Shown: positions 21,319 through 30,296 of the stretch, piece by piece | Layout: the number at the start of each line of letters is the position of its first letter | How positions within the stretch are numbered: position 1 is the stretch's first letter | Source of the DNA: Planctomycetota bacterium | GTDB taxonomy: Bacteria; Planctomycetota; Planctomycetia; Gemmatales; Gemmataceae | Direction of reading: 5' to 3' | Length of the DNA stretch: 64,000 nt | NCBI GenBank assembly: GCA_003669555.1 | Contig: QWOS01000111.1 | Coordinates: forward strand, 1 to 64,000 | Notes under the pieces: generated by a model | The model's input: the letters and a program-made list of their open reading frames with translations, nothing else | The model's database searches: none | Told to the model about the DNA's origin: nothing | Made by a program: the position numbers and the translations under genes

Positions 21319-22389
21319 ATGCCGAACCAGAAAAACTATTCTTTCCTGTTGGCCATGGCTGCCTTGGCGGTTTCCGTCGGGGTGGCCGGGTATGCGTTGT
21401 TGCTGGCAAACTCCCTGCAAGGAAAAAACCGGGCTCTGGAAGCTGCCTTGCTGGCCTATACCAGCGGCAACTTCGGAGAAGTTGGCAATGAGACGACAGA
21501 GCTGGAGAAGGCCACGGCCGAAATTTCCGGAAAATTGGCCGAGTCCGAGGCCCAGAACCGGATTCTCGTCCGTCGCGAGATCGACCTGAGGCAAACCGCC
21601 CAGGCAGCGGACCAGTCAGCCTTGGCCCAGGGGAACCAGGCTGATTTTGCCCGGAAGGCAGGCCTGCCCATCGAACGCAAGCTGGAGGTGGCTCCAGGTG
21701 TGAACATCTCCTTCATGCTCATTCCTCCCGGCACTTTCACCATGGGTTCCCCAGGCGATGAGCATCTGCATGCCAAGGATGAGGTGGTTCACCAGGTGAC
21801 CATTTCGAAGGGTTTTTACCTGGCCCGGACCGAGACCACCCAGGCCCAGTGGCAGGCCGTCATGGGGAGCAATCCTTCCTATTTCAAAACGGACATACTC
21901 GGGAAAAACACCGAAAATCTTCCCGTGGACAGTGTCAGTTGGCTGGATGCCAACGACTTTTGCAAGGTGGCAGGGAAGCCATCCGGGAAATTGCTACGGC
22001 TACCCACGGAGGCCGAATGGGAATATGCCTGCCGGGCCGGCACTACCACCCCCTCGCATTGGGGGCCGGTTGGCAGGAACGAGCAGGGTGTTTTCATGAT
22101 AGAGAACCTGGATGTCGCCAGCTTCAAGGCCAATGGCTTTGGTTTGTGCGACATGCATGGCAATAACTGGGAATGGTGCTCCGACTGGTATGGCCCACTG
22201 GGCACGGCTGATCAAGTGGATCCGGCGGGGCCCGTGAGCGGCCTCTATCGCTGCTTGCGCGGGGGTCGCTGGGAAGACACGCTCGAGGTTCGGCGCTCCG
22301 CCTTCCGCCACAAGCTGCCAATCACTGTGCGGTGGAATTTCCACGGGGTAAGACTGGCTATGCCGCTGGATGAACGCCAGCCAGACTGA
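21319..22389 (+). CDS. formylglycine-generating-enzyme/SUMF1-domain protein with N-terminal TM and coiled coil
   Basis: ISFMLIPPGTFTMGSPGDE, LARTETTQAQWQAVMGSNPSYF, LPTEAEWEYACRAGT, GNNWEWCSDWYG, LRGGRWEDTLEVRRSAFR. Confidence 0.9.
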   Translation: MPNQKNYSFLLAMAALAVSVGVAGYALLLANSLQGKNRALEAALLAYTSGNFGEVGNETTELEKATAEISGKLAESEAQNRILVRREIDLRQTAQAADQSALAQGNQADFARKAGLPIERKLEVAPGVNISFMLIPPGTFTMGSPGDEHLHAKDEVVHQVTISKGFYLARTETTQAQWQAVMGSNPSYFKTDILGKNTENLPVDSVSWLDANDFCKVAGKPSGKLLRLPTEAEWEYACRAGTTTPSHWGPVGRNEQGVFMIENLDVASFKANGFGLCDMHGNNWEWCSDWYGPLGTADQVDPAGPVSGLYRCLRGGRWEDTLEVRRSAFRHKLPITVRWNFHGVRLAMPLDERQPD

Positions 22390-22399
22390 TGCGGAATCC

Positions 22400-22520
22400 A
22401 ACCCTGAAGGGGCGCAATGTAGGTTATTGGCAATCCGGGTTGGTTATGGTTCTTCAGGGATTTTTACGCCCCTTCAGGGCTGAAATGTTTGGGCATGAAC
22501 CCAGGGCTACATCCTGGGGC
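22400..22520. repeat. REPIN-like repeat, copy B
   Basis: ACCCTGAAGGGGCGCAATGTAGGTTATTGGCAATCCG...TTTTTACGCCCCTTCAGGGCT, followed by CCCAGGGCTACATCCTGGGG. Confidence 0.75.
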
Positions 22521-22576
22521 CGGTGTGTAGCAAAATTCCCCAGAATGACTTGCCTGACCGGAAGATTTGAATTGAT

Positions 22577-22604
22577 TTGACTTTGCCGCCGGTCATTGTA
22601 TTTT
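22577..22604 (+). promoter_or_regulatory. candidate sigma-70 promoter upstream of vgrG-A
   Basis: TTGACT, 16-bp spacer, TATTTT. Confidence 0.35.
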
Positions 22605-22689
22605 AGGATAAGTTGGGTGACAATTGGTTTGTTTGCCAGCTATCGCTAGACCAGTGTCAGGGTTTCTGACATCGTGGCGAAAGGTAACC

Positions 22690-24336
22690 ATGCCTCAATT
22701 TTCCCAAGAAAATGCAGCGTTCCAGATTCAGACCCCCCTGGGGCCAGATGCTTTGGTGGTGCTTTCTTTTCAGGGCACTGAGTGTTTGTCCGGTCTTTTT
22801 GAATTTCGGCTTCAACTCGGGGCCCTGGCTGGTAGTCGGGTGCCTTTTGAAGCCTTGCTGGGCCAGTGCGCCACAGTCAGTTTGCAGAGTCGTGGCCAGG
22901 TTCAGCGGTATATCAGTGGTGTTATTTGTCAATTCACCGCAAAGAATTCTGATCGGTATCTGGATCATTACGAGATGGTGTTGCGACCCCGGCTGTGGCA
23001 ACTGGGGCTGGTGAAGCAAAGCCGTATTTTCCAGCAGCAAAATGCCTGCCAGATTCTGGCAGCCGTGTTGGCCCCGGTTGCGGGGGCCAGTCAATTGGTA
23101 GCTCCCACGCCCCTTGTTCGTGTCTGCTCCACCCAGTACCGCGAGACCGATCTGGAATTTTTCAATCGTATCTGTTTCGAGCAGGGGTTTGCGAGTTATT
23201 GGGTGCATTCTGCGTCGGATCATCAGTTGAAGATCACGAACATGACCACCAACAATCCATCCGCGGGTACTTGCTATTTCAACCAGGCCGAAGGTGGCTC
23301 GCAAGATATCCCTTCCATCAAGACCTGGGAAACGACCCAAACGCTGGTCAACAACCAGTTATCATTGCGCGATTCCCAATTCCAGCTATTCAACCAGCCA
23401 CTCACTGCGCAGGGGAAAGGGCAGCAAACGGCGCAGGCTGGCACAGTGAGTTTGAAAGTCTCGTCGTCTGCTCAGCCGTGGCAGGAGAATGGTGCTTCGC
23501 CGGGGCGCTATTTTGACACGATCCTGGCGACAGGGCAGGAGAACAGCGGTGCCATGTCTGACACCTATGAGTATCTGCAGACGCGCGCCAATATTTTGTC
23601 AACAGCCATTGCCTGCAAAGCGGTGCTGGCTAACGGTTCTGGCAACTGCATGAACCTGGTTGCCGGTTATCAATTCACGCTGGCCGATCACCCCACCGCC
23701 GATGGTGCCTGGCTGGTGACCCGTCTTGAGCACGATGGGAGGCAGGAGGGGCTTTTCTGGAGCGGCGAAGCGGCCAGGGTCAGTTACAGCAATCGTTTCG
23801 AGGCGGTGCCCGCCAGTTCCAGCCAGAAGCCCTGGCCGCCTGTGCTCCGGCCCAAGGTGGGGGGTGTGCAAACTGCCATAGTTATCGGCTCGGAAGGGGC
23901 GGAGATGAACATCGACCCGTTTGGCCGGGTGCAGGTGCGCTTCTGGTGGGATGCGGCGGAGAGCGGCACCTCCTGCTGGGTGCGCGTGGCACAGGTCTGG
24001 GCGGGGCAGGGGTATGGGGCGTTTTTCTGGCCGCGGGTGGGGCATGAGGTGGTGGTGTCCTTCGAGGATGGCGACCCGGACCGGCCCCTTATCGTCGGCA
24101 GCGTTTACAACTCAACCAATAATGTGCCCGTGCCGATGCCACAAAGCTCGTATCTTTCCGGGGTTAAATCCAAAACTCAGGGTGGGGATGTCACCAAAAA
24201 TTTTCATACCGCGCTTCTGTCGGATGAGATGAGTGCCGCAGTGATTTATGTCCATGCCGAGACACACATGATGGTGCATCAGGAGCAAACGCAGGTGAAC
24301 AATCACCACGGGCGCTCCATCACTTTTGAAGGCTAA
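22690..24336 (+). CDS. vgrG: type VI secretion tip protein VgrG (copy A)
   Basis: Gp27-like N-terminal domain and gp5 OB domain: FGRVQVRFWWDAAESGTSCWVRVAQVWAGQGYGAFFWPRVGHEVVVSFEDGDPDRPLIVGSVYN. Confidence 0.93.
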   Translation: MPQFSQENAAFQIQTPLGPDALVVLSFQGTECLSGLFEFRLQLGALAGSRVPFEALLGQCATVSLQSRGQVQRYISGVICQFTAKNSDRYLDHYEMVLRPRLWQLGLVKQSRIFQQQNACQILAAVLAPVAGASQLVAPTPLVRVCSTQYRETDLEFFNRICFEQGFASYWVHSASDHQLKITNMTTNNPSAGTCYFNQAEGGSQDIPSIKTWETTQTLVNNQLSLRDSQFQLFNQPLTAQGKGQQTAQAGTVSLKVSSSAQPWQENGASPGRYFDTILATGQENSGAMSDTYEYLQTRANILSTAIACKAVLANGSGNCMNLVAGYQFTLADHPTADGAWLVTRLEHDGRQEGLFWSGEAARVSYSNRFEAVPASSSQKPWPPVLRPKVGGVQTAIVIGSEGAEMNIDPFGRVQVRFWWDAAESGTSCWVRVAQVWAGQGYGAFFWPRVGHEVVVSFEDGDPDRPLIVGSVYNSTNNVPVPMPQSSYLSGVKSKTQGGDVTKNFHTALLSDEMSAAVIYVHAETHMMVHQEQTQVNNHHGRSITFEG

Positions 24337-24347
24337 GGGAGGCCGAC

Positions 24348-25541
24348 ATGGCAGTCTGGGACATTATCGGCAATAGTGTGGATGCCATGCTGCCGGATAC
24401 GCTCAATTCCACCTATAGCAATATTATTGGGGATATTACGCAGCAACTCCTCGGCGGGGCAAGGACCGTCAACATCATCGGGGCTGACCAGAAATTTCTG
24501 TTTGACTGGGAGATCCTTGTCGAGAGTCTGGTCGACAAGACTGGCATGATGGAAAATAAGGTATTCAAGCCACTTTTCGAGTTTTTCATGGGAAGCGGCG
24601 GCAATGCCTCCATCAATATAGGCGATAATAACAGTCTGAATTTGATGGGTGAGCTGCTTTTGAATGGAAAAATCGGGCACACTCTCACTGTGAATCTCGA
24701 TGATCCCTGGCCACTGCCCCCTAAAGCCGGAGATCCAAAATTTGCAGAGCTGCAAGCAGCATATGCGATAGCCTACCCTGAATTTATACTGAATTACAGA
24801 ATTGTGGCATTGGCAAACACCCTGATTGTGATCACGGTGATCATTTGTATGGCTATTGCTTATTTCCAGTATAATAATTTTCAGAAACCCCCACCATCAA
24901 CCGATGGGGCCGAGAGTGAGGCGGTCCCCTCGATCGAGGACACCAAAACAATGGTCCTTGGCATTGGGCTGGGTGTTGAAAATAGGTGTTTTCTTTTTAT
25001 CAACCAGTACCTTCAGACGCTTGGCAAGGATAGGGCAGCCGCTAAATTGCTGGCTGACCAGACAGCCAAAGATGCGGCAGATGTGGCCACAGGTGATCTG
25101 ATTAACAAAGCGCAGGCTACGGCCGAAAAAGGCTTGACCGCGGCTGGTGTTGCTCAGGCCGCCGCAGATGCGGCCATGACCACTGGCAATGCGGCCGCGG
25201 GCGCGGCTGCCGATGCCGCTCAAGCCGCCGCTGCTACGGCTGCTACCAATGCAGCAGACACGGCCCTGTTGAAGGAGCAAATGGCGTCGCTGGAAGTACG
25301 AGTGACCCAAGTTTTGAATACGGGTATTGCTGCACTGCAAGTATCGGTAGACCAGCAGATCGAAGCAATAGAAGGCGTGAATGGAACCCTTTTGAAAATG
25401 CAGGAAGGTCTGGATTATGTGTCGACGCTGGCGGTGAGCAACAATACCCAGATCCAGTATTTGGGCACTCAGGAGGTGAAAGGAAATCTGGACAAGATCA
25501 ATCCAGAGACCCGAAGTTGGGGGAGTTTTATTGGATTGTGA
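24348..25541 (+). CDS. VgrG-cassette protein: conserved N-terminal module, TM helix, Ala-rich coiled coil; candidate cargo/effector
   Basis: LLGGARTVNIIGADQKFLFDWE motif shared with the 29093 ORF; TM VALANTLIVITVIICMAIAYF; Ala-rich C-terminal half. Confidence 0.75.
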   Translation: MAVWDIIGNSVDAMLPDTLNSTYSNIIGDITQQLLGGARTVNIIGADQKFLFDWEILVESLVDKTGMMENKVFKPLFEFFMGSGGNASINIGDNNSLNLMGELLLNGKIGHTLTVNLDDPWPLPPKAGDPKFAELQAAYAIAYPEFILNYRIVALANTLIVITVIICMAIAYFQYNNFQKPPPSTDGAESEAVPSIEDTKTMVLGIGLGVENRCFLFINQYLQTLGKDRAAAKLLADQTAKDAADVATGDLINKAQATAEKGLTAAGVAQAAADAAMTTGNAAAGAAADAAQAAAATAATNAADTALLKEQMASLEVRVTQVLNTGIAALQVSVDQQIEAIEGVNGTLLKMQEGLDYVSTLAVSNNTQIQYLGTQEVKGNLDKINPETRSWGSFIGL

Positions 25542-25588
25542 TAGAACCCTTGGGAAATTGAGTTAGAAACAGATTTTAGGAGTATTTC

Positions 25589-26344
25589 ATGGTTCAGGTC
25601 AACTCGCATCCGGACAATATGCTGCTCGAAGGCCAGTCGGTGACCGTAAACTCGGTCGGTGGCAACATCACCTTTGCCACGGTTTGCGGGCCCGATGAAT
25701 ATGAAGGCCAGGTCCAGATCAACAGCACCAACTTTGTCGGGCTGAATTGCTGCAATGCCTTCATCGAGATGAATAACCAGACCGTTGGCGGATTGATCAA
25801 CATTCAAACCCAGAACGAGGGGATGATCAAGATCAACACATCCTGCATGGATGTTCTTTCCGCGATAGTGGTCTCACCCGAATTTATCCAGATTTTCAAT
25901 GGGCTGCCCGGTGTTTGCGGGGCCATCCAGATCAATCAGGAGGCCATATTGCTCTCTATCGGTGAGCCAGGCGTGGGGTCCACCATCACCATGACGCCTG
26001 AATCGATCACTTTCCAGGTGGGTGAAACCGTCATGACCATCACCGCCGAGGGGGTTGTCACCAGCGCGCCAACTGTCGAAATCAACTGCGACGAGACCAA
26101 CCTGGTGTACAGCGCCGAAGGCATCACCGAAGAGGTGGGCGAGGTCACCCGTGAGGTGACTGCCGAGGGGCACAACTTCACCGCCGGCGAGGTGGAACTG
26201 AATGTGGGTGTGGAAGGCATGATGGCGGAAGCACCCACCAACACCGCTGAATTCGAGGGAACTTCCGAAATGAACAGCGCCCTGATCACCGAAGCCGCCG
26301 ATGCCATGTTGTCCGTTGAGGCATCGATTTCCATGGTGGAATGA
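25589..26344 (+). CDS. gp5-like triple-beta-helix needle protein encoded separately from VgrG (copy A)
   Basis: ITMTPESITFQVGETVMTITAEGVVT followed by 8-residue periodic Gly repeats (AEGITEEV GEVTREVT AEGHNFTA GEVELNVG VEGMMAEA). Confidence 0.65.
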   Translation: MVQVNSHPDNMLLEGQSVTVNSVGGNITFATVCGPDEYEGQVQINSTNFVGLNCCNAFIEMNNQTVGGLINIQTQNEGMIKINTSCMDVLSAIVVSPEFIQIFNGLPGVCGAIQINQEAILLSIGEPGVGSTITMTPESITFQVGETVMTITAEGVVTSAPTVEINCDETNLVYSAEGITEEVGEVTREVTAEGHNFTAGEVELNVGVEGMMAEAPTNTAEFEGTSEMNSALITEAADAMLSVEASISMVE

Positions 26345-26494
26345 TTGCCGGCCCTTTCGGGAAGTCCAGGTGGGGTCTGGAATCAAGGTGCTGGAACACT
26401 CTCCCGGCGCCTGACGCAACTGCGAACCACCCTCGGCAAAGGTTGCGATGGCATGGGGTCTTGATATTTCAACAGCCTTTGAGGAGTCGATAAC

Positions 26495-27082
26495 ATGCCG
26501 CGCTTGCCGCCTTGCACTGATTTGAATGGCACCGCTGAACTGGAAGTAGTGGACAAGGCTATTGGCATTTTCAAAAAACAGATCCAGCGGCTTTTGCCTG
26601 ACCAGAAAAATCTCATTAACGGCCTGCTTGCCCAACTGGTGCAAACCCGCGAAAAATTTGCGGTAGAAGCCCCGAAAGCCAATGCCCGACTGCAAAGAAT
26701 GGCAGCAGCCAACAAAAAAAAATATGATGCGATGATGGCGAGGTTCAAGGCAAAAAAAGAAGCGCTTGAACTGAGGAGAGCCGCGCTCGGTGACATGAAA
26801 AAAAAGAACGCCGAGGAAATGGCAAAAAATGTCCAACCCAAAAAAATCCCCGCCCGGCCCCGGAAAATCCCTGGCAAAAAAAAGGTGGAGATCGAACTCG
26901 CCTCCGGCAAAGTCCTGCATGATCTGCTAATGGCCCGGACGGTCGTGCCGCCGCCGCCCAAGCCAAGGGTACTTGGCAATATCTGGGAAAACTGGGGCGC
27001 CATGGGGTTGCCAGCTACGCCCCCTGACGACGAAACACCGCCTCTCGACGAGCTGCATGAGGGCTCCAGCCCCTGGAGTTGA
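26495..27082 (+). CDS. Lys-rich coiled-coil protein with conserved C-terminal tail ending GNIWENW-like (copy A)
   Basis: C-terminus ARPRKIPGKKKVEIELASGKVLHDLLMARTVVPPPPKPRVLGNIWENW shared with the 31103 ORF. Confidence 0.75.
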   Translation: MPRLPPCTDLNGTAELEVVDKAIGIFKKQIQRLLPDQKNLINGLLAQLVQTREKFAVEAPKANARLQRMAAANKKKYDAMMARFKAKKEALELRRAALGDMKKKNAEEMAKNVQPKKIPARPRKIPGKKKVEIELASGKVLHDLLMARTVVPPPPKPRVLGNIWENWGAMGLPATPPDDETPPLDELHEGSSPWS

Positions 27083-27220
27083 CCACCCACCCCAGCCCGG
27101 CGTGTTATGCGCCCCGCACCATCCACCATCCTTCGCTACCAAACCAGAAAATCCAGCACGCTTTCCCTTGCGCCCAAAGGCATAAACGATCCACTCTTCC
27201 GAAGCCTCAGCGGGGCAGAA

Positions 27221-27302
27221 TGTGATAGCTCGTAGAGCGAAACACCATTCTGAGTTCGGCCACCTCGCGAAGCCCCAGCTCCCAAGGGGCGCAATGGATT
27301 AT
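27221..27302. repeat. degenerate REPIN-like repeat, copy D
   Basis: TGTGATAGCTCGTAGAGCGAAACACCATTCTGAGTTCGGCCACC aligns with the reverse complement of copy C flank; then AGCCCCAGCTCCCAAGGGGCGCAATGG. Confidence 0.5.
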
Positions 27303-27440
27303 TTTTTTTGGGTAAAGTTTTCTTCCGGGTCGCAGACCCTCCACTACAATCAGATTGACCTGTTTTGGTGTTGACCCATCGAATGAACAGGAATCGCTAG
27401 ACCATTTCCAGGTTTTCTGGCATCGTGGCGAAAGGTGAGC

Positions 27441-29087
27441 ATGGCCCAGTTTTCCCAAGAAAATGCGGCGTTCCAGATTCAGACCCCCCTGGGGCCAGAC
27501 GCTTTGGTAGTGCTTTCTTTTCAGGGCACCGAGTGTTTGTCGGGTCTTTTTGAATTTCGGCTCCAACTCGGGGCCCTGGCTGGCAGTCGGGTGCCTTTTG
27601 AAGCCTTGCTGGGCCAGTGCGCCACAGTCAGCTTGCAAAGTCGTGGGCAGGTTCAGCGGTATATCAGTGGTGTCATTTGTCAATTCACCGCAAAGAATTC
27701 TGATCGGTACCTGGATCATTACGAGATGGTGTTGCGACCCCGGCTGTGGCAACTGGGGCTGGTGAAGCAAAGCCGTATTTTCCAGCAGCAAAATGCCTGC
27801 CAGATTCTGTCAGCTGTGTTGGCCCCAGTGGGGGGAGCCAGTCAGTTGGTTGCGCCCACGCCCGCTACCCGTGTCTATTGCACCCAATACCGCGAGACAG
27901 ATCTGGAATTTTTCAACCGTATCTGTTTCGAGCAAGGGCTTGCAAGTTATTGGGTCCATTCTGCGTCGGATCATCTGTTGAAGATCACGAACATGACCCC
28001 CAACAATCCATCCTTGGGTACTTGTAAGTTCAACCAGGCCGAAGGTGGCTGGCAGGATAACCCTTCCATCAAGACCTGGGAAACGACCCAAACGCTGGTC
28101 AACAACCAATTGTCACTGCGCGATTCCCAATTCCAGCTATTCAACCAGCCACTCACTGCGCAGGGGAAAGGGCAGCAAACGGCGCAGGCTGGCACGGTGA
28201 CCTTGAAAGTCTCGTCGTCGGCCCAGCCGTGGCAGGAGAATGGTGCCTCGCCGGGGCGCTATTTTGACACGATCCTGGCGACAGGGCAGGAGAACAGCGG
28301 TGCCATGTCTGACACCTATGAGTTCTTGCAGACGCGCGCCAATATTTTGTCCACAGCCATTGCCTGCAAGGCGGTGCTGGCCAACGGTTCTGGCAACTGC
28401 ATGAACCTGGTTGCCGGTTATCGATTCACGCTGGCCGATCACCCCACCGCCGATGGTGCCTGGCTGGTGACCCGTCTCGAGCATGAGGGGAAGCAGGAGG
28501 GGCTTTTCTGGAGCGGCGAAGCGGCCAAAGTCAGTTACAGCAATCGGTTCGAGGCGGTGCCTGCCAGTTCTTACCAGAAGCCTTGGCCGCCTGTGCCCCG
28601 GCCCAAAGTGGGGGGTGTGCAAACTGCCATAGTTATCGGCCCGGAAGGGCAGGAGATGAACATCGACCCGTTTGGCCGGGTGCAGGTGCGCTTCTGGTGG
28701 GATGCGGCGGAGAGCACCACCTCCTGCTGGGTGCGCGTGGCGCAGGTCTGGGCGGGCAATAGCTGGGGGGCGTGTTTCTGGCCGCGGGTGGGGCATGAGG
28801 TGGTGGTGTCTTTCGAGGATGGCGATCCCGACCGGCCTCTCATTGTCGGCAGCGTTTACAACTCGACCAACATGCCTCCCTACCCCCTGCCGGCCAACCA
28901 GTACATCGCCGGATGGAAGAGTCTGACCGAGGGCGGCGACCCATCGAAAAACTACCACCAAATCCTTATATCTGACGAAAAGGGCGCAGAAGTGGTCCAC
29001 ATTCACGCCGAGAGTTCTTTTATTGTCAACCAGGAAAGCATAAAAATCAGCTCCCGCCCCAGTTTTAGTGTTGATCAACAAGGATAA
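27441..29087 (+). CDS. vgrG: type VI secretion tip protein VgrG (copy B)
   Basis: Near-identical to copy A through PDRPLIVGSVYNSTN, divergent after that. Confidence 0.93.
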   Translation: MAQFSQENAAFQIQTPLGPDALVVLSFQGTECLSGLFEFRLQLGALAGSRVPFEALLGQCATVSLQSRGQVQRYISGVICQFTAKNSDRYLDHYEMVLRPRLWQLGLVKQSRIFQQQNACQILSAVLAPVGGASQLVAPTPATRVYCTQYRETDLEFFNRICFEQGLASYWVHSASDHLLKITNMTPNNPSLGTCKFNQAEGGWQDNPSIKTWETTQTLVNNQLSLRDSQFQLFNQPLTAQGKGQQTAQAGTVTLKVSSSAQPWQENGASPGRYFDTILATGQENSGAMSDTYEFLQTRANILSTAIACKAVLANGSGNCMNLVAGYRFTLADHPTADGAWLVTRLEHEGKQEGLFWSGEAAKVSYSNRFEAVPASSYQKPWPPVPRPKVGGVQTAIVIGPEGQEMNIDPFGRVQVRFWWDAAESTTSCWVRVAQVWAGNSWGACFWPRVGHEVVVSFEDGDPDRPLIVGSVYNSTNMPPYPLPANQYIAGWKSLTEGGDPSKNYHQILISDEKGAEVVHIHAESSFIVNQESIKISSRPSFSVDQQG

Positions 29088-29092
29088 ACCAG

Positions 29093-29683
29093 ATGCCTAT
29101 TTTTACAGCGATTGGCGGTGCTTTTGAGAATTCTGGTGGTACCGACGGTTTATTTCAGGTTTTCAATAGTGCTTATATGTGCACGGTGGGTGACAACGAT
29201 AATTTCATTATTGGTGGCGCCAGAATCAACAATATATTTGGCGCAGATTTAAAGATGGTGTTTGATTGGGAAGAAATGGTGATGCAGTGTTTGCCAGAAA
29301 GTTTTGCCGAATGTAAGCTTTTTTCGGCATTTGTTGGAATTGGCGCAGAAGCCGATCTTGTATTTGGTGATAGAAGTCATTTTACCTATTACGGGCAATT
29401 TTTTGAATGCCACCGTGCTACGGAGAAAACTCTGAAATATGTTTCACCACAGCTTGATCCTAATGTAGTAGCAGGAGGGGCTTTAGAAGGATTAATAGAT
29501 GAAGATACCCAAATGGTGTTGAAGACGGCAGGAATCATTGATTTGGAGGAAGTGTGTATGCCATTGGCAACCAGGTGCTGTTTATATTTGGGATGTTTGG
29601 CACTTGTTCTTTATGCCTTGGTTTTACGCTATTACTCAGGCGGAAACGGTCTTTACAATTCCACTAACCAAATTGATGGTTAA
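29093..29683 (+). CDS. VgrG-cassette TM protein homologous to the N-terminal module of the 24348 ORF; candidate cargo/effector
   Basis: IIGGARINNIFGADLKMVFDWEEM motif; hydrophobic CCLYLGCLALVLYALVL near the C-terminus. Confidence 0.72.
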   Translation: MPIFTAIGGAFENSGGTDGLFQVFNSAYMCTVGDNDNFIIGGARINNIFGADLKMVFDWEEMVMQCLPESFAECKLFSAFVGIGAEADLVFGDRSHFTYYGQFFECHRATEKTLKYVSPQLDPNVVAGGALEGLIDEDTQMVLKTAGIIDLEEVCMPLATRCCLYLGCLALVLYALVLRYYSGGNGLYNSTNQIDG

Positions 29684-29725
29684 AAGTAATTTACTGGGCG
29701 CAATGCAGTGGGGAAAGAATAAACC

Positions 29726-30169
29726 ATGGCAGATGATTCAACTGAAGGAGCGGAAAAGCCAGCGGATGTCGAAGTGGCATTTCAAGTTGCTGTTTCATCC
29801 ATTGGTCAGTTGGAAGCAACCTGGTTGTGGGCGCTAAAAGCTCTTGAAGCTATAGTCCCTGTTGCTGGCACAACCTTTCCTGTTTTGTCTTTGCAGTTGG
29901 CTACAGATATTCAAAATGCACAAACAGAGCTTAAGGTGCTTACTGATGCGTTGCCAGCACTGCAGATTGCGGCAACTAATGAGACAAACATGGCAGCATC
30001 GAACCCGGCGGGGGCGGCTCCGGTTGCATCGACATCCCGCAATGCTTTAGCAATCAACGTAACTAAAACTAAAACAGCGACAACTAAACTCGCGGATGCC
30101 ATAACTGCTGCCAAAACAGCCGCTGCAACCAACATAGCTTATTTGCGAGGAATACAACTTTTACCATAG
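29726..30169 (+). CDS. small alpha-helical/coiled-coil protein of VgrG cassette B
   Basis: Intact 147-aa ORF, Ala/Thr/Lys-rich helical composition, same-strand position inside the cassette. Confidence 0.65.
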   Translation: MADDSTEGAEKPADVEVAFQVAVSSIGQLEATWLWALKALEAIVPVAGTTFPVLSLQLATDIQNAQTELKVLTDALPALQIAATNETNMAASNPAGAAPVASTSRNALAINVTKTKTATTKLADAITAAKTAAATNIAYLRGIQLLP

Positions 30170-30296
30170 TGATGGCCGGTTTTTTTCTGGGCGGGCTGAA
30201 TTTTGCCGGGAAATTTCCAGGGTCGGTTGGCAAATTTCTGACGGACGACAGTTGGAAATTTTCAAAAATGGATGATTGGATTTTAGGGAGGGTAAT

